64,000 bases of DNA from Botrytis cinerea B05.10 (Eukaryota > Ascomycota > Leotiomycetes > Helotiales > Sclerotiniaceae), in assembly GCF_000143535.2 (NCBI RefSeq), contig NC_037316.1, positions 1,364,001-1,428,000 on the forward strand. Reading direction: 5' to 3'. The notes under the pieces were generated by a model. That model saw only the letters and a list, made by a program, of their open reading frames with translations. It did no database searches and had not been told where the DNA came from. The translations under genes and the position numbers were made by a program. This document shows positions 1 through 9,972 of this stretch, piece after piece; the stretch's first letter is position 1; every line of letters begins with the position of its first letter.

Positions 1-2174
1 CAAATGCATAAATTATGTTGAAAAAGTTACATACCGATTCCCATACCTTATTCCATTTGTCCATATCAATGGTGGATAGTGCGGGGTTCAATCCCAGTGA
101 GCGGTTCAGCTATCAACAATAATTCGAGGGGCTCCAAAACACTAGTGCAGCGGCAATATGTCGTGTTACCCACCCAGATCTCAAACCAGATCTACGCAGG
201 TGAGAGAAAAATTGTTTCTACCATGCAAGATACCCTAGCGGTCTCTGCAGTAAAGTGGAAATATCTTCGTTGGATCCTTGTTCCAAATCAGCCAGCGCCT
301 AGATGGGTCCAGAAATCGGGTGAATCCCTTTTTGCTTCGTTCCCGGAAGTAGATGTGATTTGAACACATTTTATCCACGCATTTCCACCCTTGCTGCTAA
401 TTCTCTCCAATATTGTCGTGTAATGCAGAATATTTGGTGAGTACGGATTATGAAGGGTTTGATATCCTTTAGCCCCCAATCCCCACCTGATAACGAATAG
501 ATCGCGAAAAAAGAAAGCTTACAGATGTCGATGAATAACTATACACCCTTCGAAAGCTTCAAGAAAATTCTCGAAGTATTAGTCTCCCGAAAACTCTCAA
601 TCTTCTTACGAAGGTTTATTTGAAACTGGAACAGATTGATCATTTTCAATTGAGATGATGTTGTGATAGCCCTTGCTAGCCCTTGCTAGCCCTTGATAGC
701 TGAGATTCCCACGAGACCCATAGCAGGGTATCGAAATCGATCGTATACCCTTGAAAAATGGCTTTTGAGGGGCGCCACTGACACACCATACTGAAAATGG
801 CTCTGGATTTGACAGAGGAGCTGACACTGCCTGTTGGGATGAGGGAAAATACCACTTTTCCCGTGTGCCAATAAAGGTTCCACTAAACGAGAGTTTTCAT
901 TTCATTCAATTGATTAGTTATCCTAAAGTCAGATTGAATGAAGTGTACCGTAGCCCAATTGATCCTAAATTTGGTGTGAGTTGGTCAGGTGTATAAAAGA
1001 GTAATGATGCTAAATTCGGATTGAGAGAGCTAACTAGTTCAGTCAGGTACGAAGCAAATAGAATGGGTGCCATATAGATGCCTTATTGACTCTAAATAAA
1101 AATACTTACTAGGTGGATAGGTACTTTCAAGGGGTTAGACGGAGGAAATGTCTAAAAGAGAACAAAGCTCCCTCTAATGTAACATTCAATCTAAAATCCG
1201 ATCGAAAAAAATTAACTCACTAACTTTACTTCCATCTCTCTATTGGCTCCAAGTACATATTCTTTTGGGTGGTATTTAGTATCTTGTACTTCATTGCCAT
1301 TAAATCCTCAATTGTCACTACATAGCACGAGCCGAGAGTGACAATGGTGACGACTTGCCGGGTCCCGATGGCCCTGTAGTTTTCTCTTAGCGTGGCCGAG
1401 TGGCCCTTACCGAGATAAGCATGGCTTGCGACTTACCACCGTGGGTCCTGGACCATTCCCTTGGGAATACCACATAAAACTAAATCTTGCATTTCGTTGA
1501 ATGAGATCTATACAACGTTCAAATCTTGGGTAGATCTAAGACGTCCACAATAATGTGTGTTTTAGTGGAACCGGCTTCCCTTGCTTGGAATTCCCCGAGC
1601 AATAGTCTGAGGGGAAAATAAGTAAAGTAAACAAGGCCGCACAGAGGAATTACCCGCAGAAAATCAAGTAATATCTCTTGCATCGATGCTGTCAGAGCTG
1701 ATATTATCGAAAAAAATAGATTAGTTCTGACTGGTCGAAGGACACGAGCGAATAGTTCTCTATTCGATCGAGGCGGCATGAACTCTTCTTGAGATACCTA
1801 TCGGGATTGAAGATTCTTTCCCATCCATGATATGTTCAAGAAGTATCTCAGCCTCATGTGTTTTCTTCTCCGAGTGTGAGCAATGAAGAAAGATAAAAGG
1901 AGCCCTTTCGTCCATGTTTTCGAAATATTTCTCACCATCATCTCAATCAGTCTTCTCTGCACATCGTCTTCGTTTCAAAATCCATAACAAACTTCCAACT
2001 ATCATCCAGTCGAAAACTCACCCGCCCTCACTACTTCGATAACTCATCGACAAGGAGAAGTTGCATTTGATCATCTACAACTCTTTGTCTTTCTAGTTTT
2101 CAGTTCCTGGTATCTGAAAACCCTTTCATCAGCACTCACACCTGACAACTACCTATACCCACCTTAACCTCAAC
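1..2174. other. intergenic region, no gene recognised
   Basis: No open frame here resembles a known protein or shows a convincing exon chain. The DNA is AT-rich, with one more GC-rich patch near 1330-1460 that contains a short hairpin (ATTCCC-TT-GGGAAT near 1453). A triple 10 bp direct repeat lies at 667-696. The last 200 bp or so, rich in C, T and A and poor in G, are probably the promoter and leader of the velvet gene. Confidence 0.6.
667..696. repeat. three tandem 10 bp units
   Basis: Unit TAGCCCTTGC is repeated three times head to tail, the last copy ending in A. It is a short local duplication with no visible coding role. Confidence 0.8.
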
Positions 2175-2722
2175 ATGTTGTCTATTGCAGTCCAACCTCC
2201 CGCGAGAGTTCGTCCAGGTTCGATCTTGTACCCTCCTCTGATTGTTCAACTCAGTAGTGAGCACGATCTTTATGAACATCTTGCGGGTTACTGGACTTGT
2301 GTTTCACTCATCCATTACGCCACTGGCCAAGTGATATATGAACAAATGGACGGGAAAGCTGCAGACTCTGCGCATCCTATTGCTCAAACCAGATCTAGAG
2401 GTGTGCGCGATCAAGCGTACTTCTTCTTCCCAGATCTTGCAATTCACGCTCCCGGTCGCTATCGCCTGAGAATCAGTTTAATGAGAATGGACTATTCTCC
2501 CGAGTCTGGCCCAGATGGTGCAGTCGTTTGCGATGAACAAGTCGACACACGCTCGATTACTGTGGAAGAGTCCGGACCAAACTATTCTCGACCGAGTAAG
2601 GGCTCCTCTATCACTTTTTAGAGGACACAATTGGCTAACAGATGTGTTTAGATTCTCAAGAACGTGCTTTCATTCGAATGCTACGAGATGACGGTCAAGA
2701 TGTTCCAACTCCAGCTCATTGA
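2175..2722 (+). CDS. short velvet-domain protein
   Basis: Two exons, 2175-2595 and 2652-2722, split by a 56 bp intron (GTAAGG donor, GCTAAC branch site, TTTAG acceptor), give 163 residues. The whole protein is one velvet domain. It begins with a VQPPARVRPG segment, then PPLIVQL and the central RDQAYFFFPDLAIHAPGRYRLR signature (residues about 78-99), and ends in ERAFIRMLRDDGQDVP. Velvet proteins (VeA, VelB, VosA, VelC) are fungal DNA-binding regulators that form homo- and heterodimers in the nucleus and couple development to secondary metabolism. This one lacks the long disordered extensions of VeA or VosA, so it may act mainly as a dimer partner (inference). Without the intron the frame would run into an unrelated tail, so the spliced model is preferred. 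I cannot say which subfamily it belongs to. Confidence 0.88.
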
Positions 2723-3666
2723 GCGAGGTTGGCAGAGACGAAAATGCTGAAGTCTCACAACATAAGGTGGTATAGAAGTGCGGGGTAATGGTGGGATTTT
2801 CAATATTCATACTTGATGGCTTTGGGATCTGGGGTTTGGAATTTAAGTTCTGGTTTTGGTTGGTATAGCTTTTGAATTTCCTACTTGGTGTTATTATTCT
2901 CGATCCTTTTCAAAGGAGTATATACCATACTTATCTCTTGGCCTTTTGTTTGGAAATGGGCATGATTTGCTATGGTGTAATGAGAGAGGGGAGGTTATTT
3001 GCCTTCTGGATCAGATATGATTAAATGCTCGAATATGGATGGCGTTGAAAAAGGAAGGGTTTTGTTATTATTATTATGACTTCATCAATCGTTCTTAGAA
3101 AAGAATAGGAATGAACTATCATCCCTTTGAAACGAAACCTTGACGTGACTTTCTGTGTTTGATCTTGTGAAATGGTGCATTTCTCACTGAAGAAGTAGAA
3201 CAAGTGACAATATTGAAAATGTATGGGATTTGACAGAGAGCTCTCCAGTACTTGTATACAACGCTCCAAAAAGTGCGTTGGAAGAGAAGAGCGAGCAGAG
3301 GACGGCAATAGCCAAGCCTTCTTAAGGCGAGCTGAGACGAAAGCAGAAGGAATCTGATATAATGTTGGCCATTTCTCCTATGCCAACTGGATTCTCAAGG
3401 AAAATCTGGTGTTACCGTTACCGTTACCATGGCCATTACGATCAGAGTGGCTTGAGAGTCAAGAGTGGCGATTTCATGGCTTTATGGCTTTGAATATTTT
3501 CCAGAAAGAATTTAGAACATTAGTTTTATATTGGCCTTGTATTGGCCTGATATTCAAGGCAACACATAAGGCGGTCAATCAACCAAGCCCAAAAACATGA
3601 AGCAACCCTGCGAAACCTGCAGAAAAATCCTTTGAGGGGTGGTGGGTTAGTTGACCAGTAACTTTT

Positions 3667-3673
3667 TGAGTCA
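3667..3673 (+). promoter_or_regulatory. CPC1/Gcn4-type site TGAGTCA
   Basis: A perfect TGA(C/G)TCA palindrome lies 112 bp upstream of the first ATG of the arginyl-tRNA synthetase gene. In fungi this is the binding site of the bZIP activator of general amino-acid control (Gcn4/CPC1/CpcA), and aminoacyl-tRNA synthetase genes are known targets. The regulation is inferred from site and context. Confidence 0.6.
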
Positions 3674-3697
3674 CCAACAAGAATCGAGAGTCATAGG

Positions 3698-3703
3698 TAT
3701 AAA
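3698..3703 (+). promoter_or_regulatory. TATA box of ArgRS gene
   Basis: TATAAA lies 82 bp upstream of the first ATG and 25 bp downstream of the TGAGTCA site, a sensible arrangement for a fungal core promoter. Confidence 0.45.
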
Positions 3704-3784
3704 TCAAGTCTCTCTTCATCGTCGCCCTTCACCACAATATAATCTCCAGGAAGAGGAAGTGTTTTTGTTCCTGTCTTCAACCAC

Positions 3785-5972
3785 ATGAGCTTCGCCTTTT
3801 CTATCCTCCGCAAGAATTCCCGTCACTGTTCGAAATTGATCTCAACTTCTATCCAAAATACCCCTCGATTTAAACCCCACAACAACTTCAATTCTTTTCG
3901 CACATTTTCAAGCACAATTTACAAGATGGCGACGACAACCTCGTCCTCAGACTTCATTTCGGAGAAACTTAAGTCTTTGAGTGTCTCGGATTTGCCCAAG
4001 TTCCCTAATTGTCACCCTGATGTGAACATCAACGATATCTACAGAGCTCACATTACTTCTCACTTGGCTGAGATTACTGGTGTTGATTCCGCCATTATCT
4101 ACCCTGCGTTGGCATGGACAAATACTTTGGACAAGGGTGACTTGGTGTTGCCTGTACCAGCTTTGCGAGTCAAGGGTAAAAAGCCCAACGAGCTCGCAGA
4201 AGAATGGGCAGCAAAGGTATACTTGTCACAATCCATTTAGATCATGAGGATAACTAACAATTTGGGCTGGATAGTTTCCTGAATCACCTCTCGTTCATAA
4301 GCCTACCACCAATGGTGTCTATCTTCAATTCTTCTTCAAAGCCGACAAACTCAACGAGCTTCTTATTCCTACCATCATCCAACAAAAGACAAGCTTTGGT
4401 CAAAACAAATATCTCGGTCTCGTCGATCCTGAAGATCCATCAAAAGGACAAAAGAAAATAGTCATCGAATTCTCGTCCCCAAATATCGCAAAACCTTTCC
4501 ACGCTGGTCATCTTCGAAGTACAATTATTGGAGGTTTCTTGTCAAATCTTTATGCAGCGGTTGGATGGGATGTTACTCGTGTCAACTATCTTGGAGATTG
4601 GGGTAAACAATATGGATTATTAGCTTTAGGATTTGACAAATACGGAGATGAAGAAGCTTTAAAGGCAGATCCTATCAACCATCTCTTCCAGATTTACGTC
4701 AAAATCAATACAGATGTGAAGGCTGAGGCTGATAAGATGGCAGCATTGGAGGCAGAAGGAAAGACGGATGAAGCATTGCATATCAAGAATGAAGGTTTGG
4801 ATGAGCAAGCCCGTCGGTACTTCAAGGCCATGACGGAAAACGATGAAAAAGCAATTGCGCAATGGGCTAGATTCCGTGAGCTCAGTATCAAGAGATACAG
4901 GGAGACTTATGCACGATTGAATATTCATTTTGATGATTATTCTGGAGAATCTCAAGTTAAGGCAGAGGTAATGGAAGAGACTGGAAAGAAAATGGAGGAA
5001 ATGAAGATTGCCGAAGAGTCGCAAGGTGCTATGATTGTCGACTTCACCAAGCACGTGGCCGGAAAGGTTGGCAAAGGTCTTGGAAAAGCAATTGTCAAGA
5101 GAAGGGATGGCACAGCACTTTATCTTACCAGAGATATTAGTGAATTGTTACAGCGAAAAGAAAAATACGACTTTGATCAAATGATCTATGTTGTCGCAAC
5201 TGATCAAGAGTTACATTTACAACAATTGTTCAAGATTATTGAACTTTTGGGTTACAAGGAACTCCGAGACAAGTGTCAACATATCAACTTTGGATTGGTT
5301 CATGGCATGAGTACTCGTCGTGGTACTGTCAAATTCTTGGATGATATCTTGAGAGATGTTGCCGAAAAGATGCACGAAGTTATGCAGAAGAACGAGGCCA
5401 AATATGAACAGATTGCCGACCCAGTAGCTACATCTGATATCCTTGGTATCAGCTCTGTCATGGTACAGGACATGAGTGGTAAACGGTAAGTAAATTGGTT
5501 ATTTTTTTCTTATATTTTCATAATCTGGAATTCCAAACTAATTCTCTTTAGTGTAAACGGATACACTTTCAACATGGAAACTATGACATCCTTCGAAGGA
5601 GACACAGGTCCATACCTTCAATACGCCCACGCTCGTCTCTGTTCTATCACCCGTAAAGCAGCTCTTACTCCTGAAGAAATTGCTTCGGCAGACCTTTCAC
5701 TCCTCACTGAAGTCCACGCTCAAAACCTCATCAGAACACTTTCCCAATACCCAGATGTCGTTCAGAACACTGTCAAGACTCTAGAACCAACAACCATCCT
5801 TACATATCTCTTTAAGATGACTCATGTTCTTAGTAGTAGTTATGATCATCTTAGAATTATGGGTAGCGAGAGAGAAGTTATGAAGGCTAGAATGGCTCTT
5901 TATGATGCAGCTAGAGTGGTGCTTTGGAATGGTATGCGCATTTTGGGATTGAGTCCTGTGGAAAGAATGTAA
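3785..5972 (+). CDS. arginyl-tRNA synthetase, probably dual cytosolic/mitochondrial
   Basis: Three exons, 3785-4216, 4275-5485 and 5552-5972, give 687 residues. The enzyme charges tRNA-Arg with arginine (class I synthetase). The HIGH-type motif is HAGH at residues 220-223 within FSSPNIAKPFHAGHLRSTII. The KMSKS counterpart is degenerate (GMSTRRG, about 488-494), as is normal for this enzyme. The C-terminal DALR anticodon-binding domain holds GDTGPYLQYAHARL. Residues 1-47 have no acidic residue and are rich in Ser, Arg and Lys, like a mitochondrial presequence. Met48 (base 3926) begins a normal cytosolic N-terminus. The first ATG has C at -3 (weak); the second has A at -3 and G at +4 (strong). 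One gene may therefore make both isoforms by leaky scanning (inference). Both introns keep the frame and have clear borders. Confidence 0.95.
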
Positions 5973-6896
5973 ATGATGAGTGGATGAGTTATAATGAATT
6001 TCAAGAGAGGATAGAAGAACTAGGAGCCACGAGCTTGGATGGGTGTTTCATAAGTTGAAAGGGGGAAATCTCAACAAGAGAGATGAATGGCGATCTGCAG
6101 ACCGAGTTGAGTTGAACCAGTAAGAATATTGCGTGGTTAAGATTCGAGGAAGCAAAACTGGAGAATTTTATTGTCCAATGTAGTGACATCTGAAAAGATA
6201 GGTAGATCAATATCATGGTATAAAGCAAACTTATAAGGTCCAGTTGTAATCGTCTCTTCCGACCTCAACTATAACATGATTGATATACATCTGCAAGAAT
6301 TCGAATGTTAACCAAGCCCAGCCTAGCCTAACCCAATTATCATTTTCCCATCTTCTCTTTTCCATGGCAATATGTTCCCATTTGCTCGCTACTTGTTAAA
6401 TGATATAAAGACATATATAATTGTCGGCTACGCCCCTTGGAACTTTGAGGAAAATGACAACCCCCACCATTTCGGCCCGCACGACGCGGGGTAGAGGTGG
6501 GGTTAAGCTCTTTAATATTCAAATGAATTCTTGGTTCCCTCGCAATACCTTCCCTCTGGAAACATGCTGCACACCTATATCTATCCTTTAACTGATCTCT
6601 AGAGCTCAATTACGAATTGTACAAGTTGTGTGGGTTTGCAGCCAACATATGAACAAAAGACATATAAAGAGCGATTCCTCTACCCCCATTTTCCCTTCGG
6701 CTTCGGGGCCAATTCTTCCATCTATCAGAGTGTCGGTTTGCAATTGCCGATTTCTATGATTCCTGATATTAGTAAGGGGTTCCGACTTATAAGTTACGAA
6801 GCTGGGTTTTTGCGTACAGAAAGATATAAAATTCTTGCTTTTTTATACTAGCTCCGACAGAGTGAATATCTACCCATCCATCCATTCGTCGTCACC
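5973..6896. other. intergenic region between ArgRS and SDR genes
   Basis: AT-rich spacer; the first part is probably the ArgRS 3' UTR. A TATAAA box at 6825-6830 sits 67 bp upstream of the next start codon. No gene was recognised on either strand. Confidence 0.6.
6825..6830 (+). promoter_or_regulatory. TATA box of SDR gene
   Basis: TATAAA lies 67 bp upstream of the ATG at 6897, the right distance for a short fungal leader. Confidence 0.4.
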
Positions 6897-7889
6897 ATGC
6901 CTACAATCCTCATAACCGGCGCCTCGGGCTTCATCGGACAACTCCTCGCCACGCACCTCCTCACCAGCCATCCCACCGCCCCAGAAAATAAACTCATCCT
7001 CACCGATATCATCACGCCTTCTGCTCCCCCCTCTCCCCATCCCCAAAACACGCAATGTATCCAAGCCGATCTCTGCAATGCCGACTCCCTCTCTTCCCTC
7101 CTTTCCTCAGCCGGAACAGTCGACACCATATTCATCTTCCACGGCATCATGTCTTCCGGCTCGGAGCAAAATTTCGAGCTCGGCATGAAAGTAAATCTGC
7201 ACTCTACACTTTCCCTTCTCGAAGGAATAAGAAACACCCCATCCTTGAAACCAGAAGGTAAATTAGTCCGTGTTATCTACGCGTCTTCGCTCGCGGTCTA
7301 CGGACGACCACTCCCGGAAACAATCACAGAGGACACGCATCCCACGCCCGAAGGCTCGTACGGATGCCAGAAATTAGCATGTGAAACTCTCCTGCAGGAC
7401 TATATCCGCAGGGGGTTTATCGAAGGACTAGCATTGCGGTTCCCGACGATTAGTATTCGGCCGGGGAAACCGACGCAGGCGGCAAGTTCGTTTCTGAGCG
7501 GCATGATTCGAGAGCCGATGGCGGGGAAGGAATGTGTGGTGCCGATTAAGGATCGGGAGTTTGTGAGCTGGATGTGCAGTCCGAGGACGCTGACGGAAAA
7601 TTTGATTCACGCGATGGAGATGGATTTGCAGGGGGTGGATGCACATCGGCGAGCGGTGAATTTACCGGGGAAGGGAGCGAGTGTGCAGGAAATGTTGGAT
7701 GCGTTGGTGAAGGTTGGGGGAGAGGAGAAGTTGGGGTTGGTTAGGGAGGAGGAGGAGGCGGCGACGGTGAGGATCTTGAGAAGTTGGGGGGTGAGGTATG
7801 ATAATGCGTTTGCGTTTGGGTTGGGGTTTAGGGAGGATAGAGGGTTTGAACAGGCGGTTAGGGATTATGTGGAGGGCTTGAAAGGGTGA
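6897..7889 (+). CDS. extended SDR, D-erythronate dehydrogenase-like
   Basis: Intronless, 330 residues. The N-terminus MPTILITGASGFIGQ carries the GxxGxxG dinucleotide-binding motif of extended short-chain dehydrogenases (Rossmann fold). Catalytic residues are the Ser in VIYASSLAVYG and the Tyr and Lys of YGCQK. The stretch GIMSSGSEQNFELGMKVN and the later FPTISIRPGKPTQAASSF resemble the DenD branch, which oxidises D-erythronate with NAD+ in bacterial four-carbon acid sugar breakdown; fungi carry homologues of unclear substrate. No partner kinase or aldolase of that pathway lies nearby, so the substrate remains open. The first half of the coding strand is C-rich and the second half strongly G-rich. 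Alternatives are other NAD-dependent epimerases or dehydratases. The family call is firm; the substrate is a guess. Confidence 0.88.
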   Translation: MPTILITGASGFIGQLLATHLLTSHPTAPENKLILTDIITPSAPPSPHPQNTQCIQADLCNADSLSSLLSSAGTVDTIFIFHGIMSSGSEQNFELGMKVNLHSTLSLLEGIRNTPSLKPEGKLVRVIYASSLAVYGRPLPETITEDTHPTPEGSYGCQKLACETLLQDYIRRGFIEGLALRFPTISIRPGKPTQAASSFLSGMIREPMAGKECVVPIKDREFVSWMCSPRTLTENLIHAMEMDLQGVDAHRRAVNLPGKGASVQEMLDALVKVGGEEKLGLVREEEEAATVRILRSWGVRYDNAFAFGLGFREDRGFEQAVRDYVEGLKG

Positions 7890-8449
7890 TAGATAGGGAA
7901 TAAAGGATGAGGGAAGGGAGAGAAGGAGAAAAGCATCCTATATATCAACTTTTTTGGAAATACTCGAAATCAGATCACGTTCTATTGATGGTATTTTGCA
8001 CTTAATCACACTAATACGGCAGCAGAGAATGCTCCGTCTCTCTTCCTTAGCCACCCGAAGGATTGCTGCACAAAGGATGGGATCGGAGATGTAAACATAT
8101 ATTCTGAATTCTAACGACGCGATTCAATATGCCGACGAGAAAACCAAATAAACGTCCAGATCCTAACGTAGAATGAATGAAAAGAATTCAAGCATCTCTA
8201 CTTTAATCTGCAACATACCCCAATTTAATCCACTCCTTCTTCTCTATACCATATCTCACCACATCAAGAGGGTGAGGGTGAGGAGGATTAATGAAACAAA
8301 GACACGCCAAAATCATGTTTAAGCAGGTATCCAAGAAACTACTCATCTGGCTGTCAAGGCATGTCGATTGCATTAACTTCAAATTTCGAAGAATCTTGTG
8401 CACCGCGCACCTAACATAGCCTATCATCACCATCTCTATGACCTATCTG

Positions 8450-8740
8450 CTATTATCATTAACAATGCAATGATCTATACAAAATAGTATTATTTTACTT
8501 ATTTTTAAAGTACAAATTCAATGAATTTAAAAGACGAAGAAAAAGAAAAATAGTAAACATAGAGTCTTTATATCTACAAACTTATATTTAGAATATCTTG
8601 AATATTAAATATTTTAAAGATAGTAAAAAGAACACTAAAGCCTATTTGAACTACTAATAATATTTTAGTAGTAACAATAGTGTAAGGAATTAATAGTAGT
8701 GAACAATGTGTAAATTCGGTATCTTCTATATTTGAACCAA
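8450..8740. other. AT-rich island
   Basis: A run of nearly pure A/T sequence with many TA and AAT steps and no open frame stands out from its flanks. Such islands in filamentous ascomycetes are often transposon remnants mutated by repeat-induced point mutation. No terminal repeats or transposase remnant is recognisable here. Confidence 0.35.
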
Positions 8741-9280
8741 TTCAAGAGGATGTATATTCATGATATATATGACGCTGCAATTGCGGCGCAGTACTCGAAT
8801 TGAATTCAGACATGTTGAAACTCCTACACGCATGCATTCGAATTGAGTAACAAAGTAGAGTCTTGATAGTAGCATGACGGTATGTGAAATTTAAGGGAAA
8901 CAGTAAGGAGAAAAGAAAGCAACTCATAATACCTTTGATTGTACTCAAAGCTTGAGGCCGTTCGCAATTTCAAGTCGGAATCTTGGCTATAGACCAACGG
9001 TCATATGGACACAGAGGAGAAAGAAGGCAACAAATCTTTAAGGGATCGCATACGAATTTGATTAGGAGAATCTTCCAACCGGCAGAACACAATTCGACAT
9101 GATATCCACCGAAATCTTGAAGGTTCTGTCATGAATTAGATCGATATCTCTTTCCCATAGGAACAAAGTGGACAGCGCGACAGTACACCAAAGTCAGGTG
9201 TTCAGTCATAAAAAAAATGAATCTCTGTAATTGTAAGTGCAGTATATGAAAAGGCAATAGAGTACTTAGATAGTAAATTC

Positions 9281-9323
9281 CGAGCGCAGCGAGCTATGGG
9301 GGTTTGGGGGCTTGCCCCCATGA
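9281..9323 (+). repeat. 43 bp dispersed GC-rich element, copy A
   Basis: Begins CGAGCGCAGCGAGC, followed by a GGGGG...CCCCC self-complementary half. A copy differing at three positions lies in inverted orientation at 16909-16951. A further GC-rich patch follows at about 9370-9411. Nothing coding overlaps it. Confidence 0.75.
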
Positions 9324-9460
9324 TAACACTTTTTATCAATCAAACAGACAATCGGTGTTGATACAAATGACTGACGCTTCGCTGACCCTCCGGGGGCCAC
9401 TGCCGTGGAGGCAGAATATTTTTCTTTGAAAAAATAAAGTAAAATAAAAAATATATAAAA

Positions 9461-9537
9461 ATATCAAATATCAAATATCAAATATCAAATATCAAATATC
9501 AAATATCAAATATCAAATATCAAATATCAAATATCAA
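9461..9537 (+). repeat. heptanucleotide array (ATATCAA)11
   Basis: Eleven perfect tandem copies of ATATCAA lie just downstream of the 43 bp GC-rich element and in AT-rich flanks. Confidence 0.95.
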
Positions 9538-9923
9538 ACAATCGACACAATAAATGAAGCAGACCGAAACCTTCCTGCAGCAATTCCCATTGACTTGAAC
9601 CATGGTTATGACGTTGACATGAAATGAACATCAACCACGGAGGTAGCAGTTACTCAATGCATGCCGCAGATTTGTATTCCTGGGTCAAGAATCATAAAAT
9701 CCCATTGCTTGAATCTCAATCGATTGATGTAGCCCTACGATATGATGATCCCGAGGGAAAAGATATTATCGGATGTTCAAGGTGCGTACTGGCTGTCACA
9801 GTCTGATAATAAATGCATGCATGATAAGCTTTTGCATGCAAGGATTGATGTCGTGCACGACTTGTAAACTCAACGTGCGACAAGAATGTTACAAGATGGG
9901 ACGGACGATCCTACAAACTGATG

Positions 9924-9972
9924 GAGATGAAGAAGAAGAAGAAGGAGGAGGAGAAGAAGAAGAAGAAAAGGG
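9924..9972 (+). repeat. GAA/GAG purine tract
   Basis: Almost uninterrupted GAA and GAG triplets on the plus strand. Its translation would be a poly-Glu run, but no supported gene contains it, so it is treated as a trinucleotide microsatellite. Confidence 0.75.

Larger units (their letters stand above)
2723..3784. other. intergenic region and ArgRS promoter
   Basis: The first few hundred bases are probably the 3' UTR of the velvet gene. A short GTTACC triplet repeat lies near 3411-3428. No protein-coding gene was recognised. The final 120 bp hold a CPC1/Gcn4-type site and a TATA box, listed separately. Confidence 0.6.

Noticed and set aside
76..110. B-box-like GGGGTTCAATCCC near the left edge
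   Set aside because: The flanking bases do not form a 5 bp T-stem, and there is no A-box or cloverleaf upstream.
1390..1410. A-box-like GTGGCCGAGTGG resembling tRNA-Ser/Leu
   Set aside because: No anticodon arm, T-arm or B-box follows.
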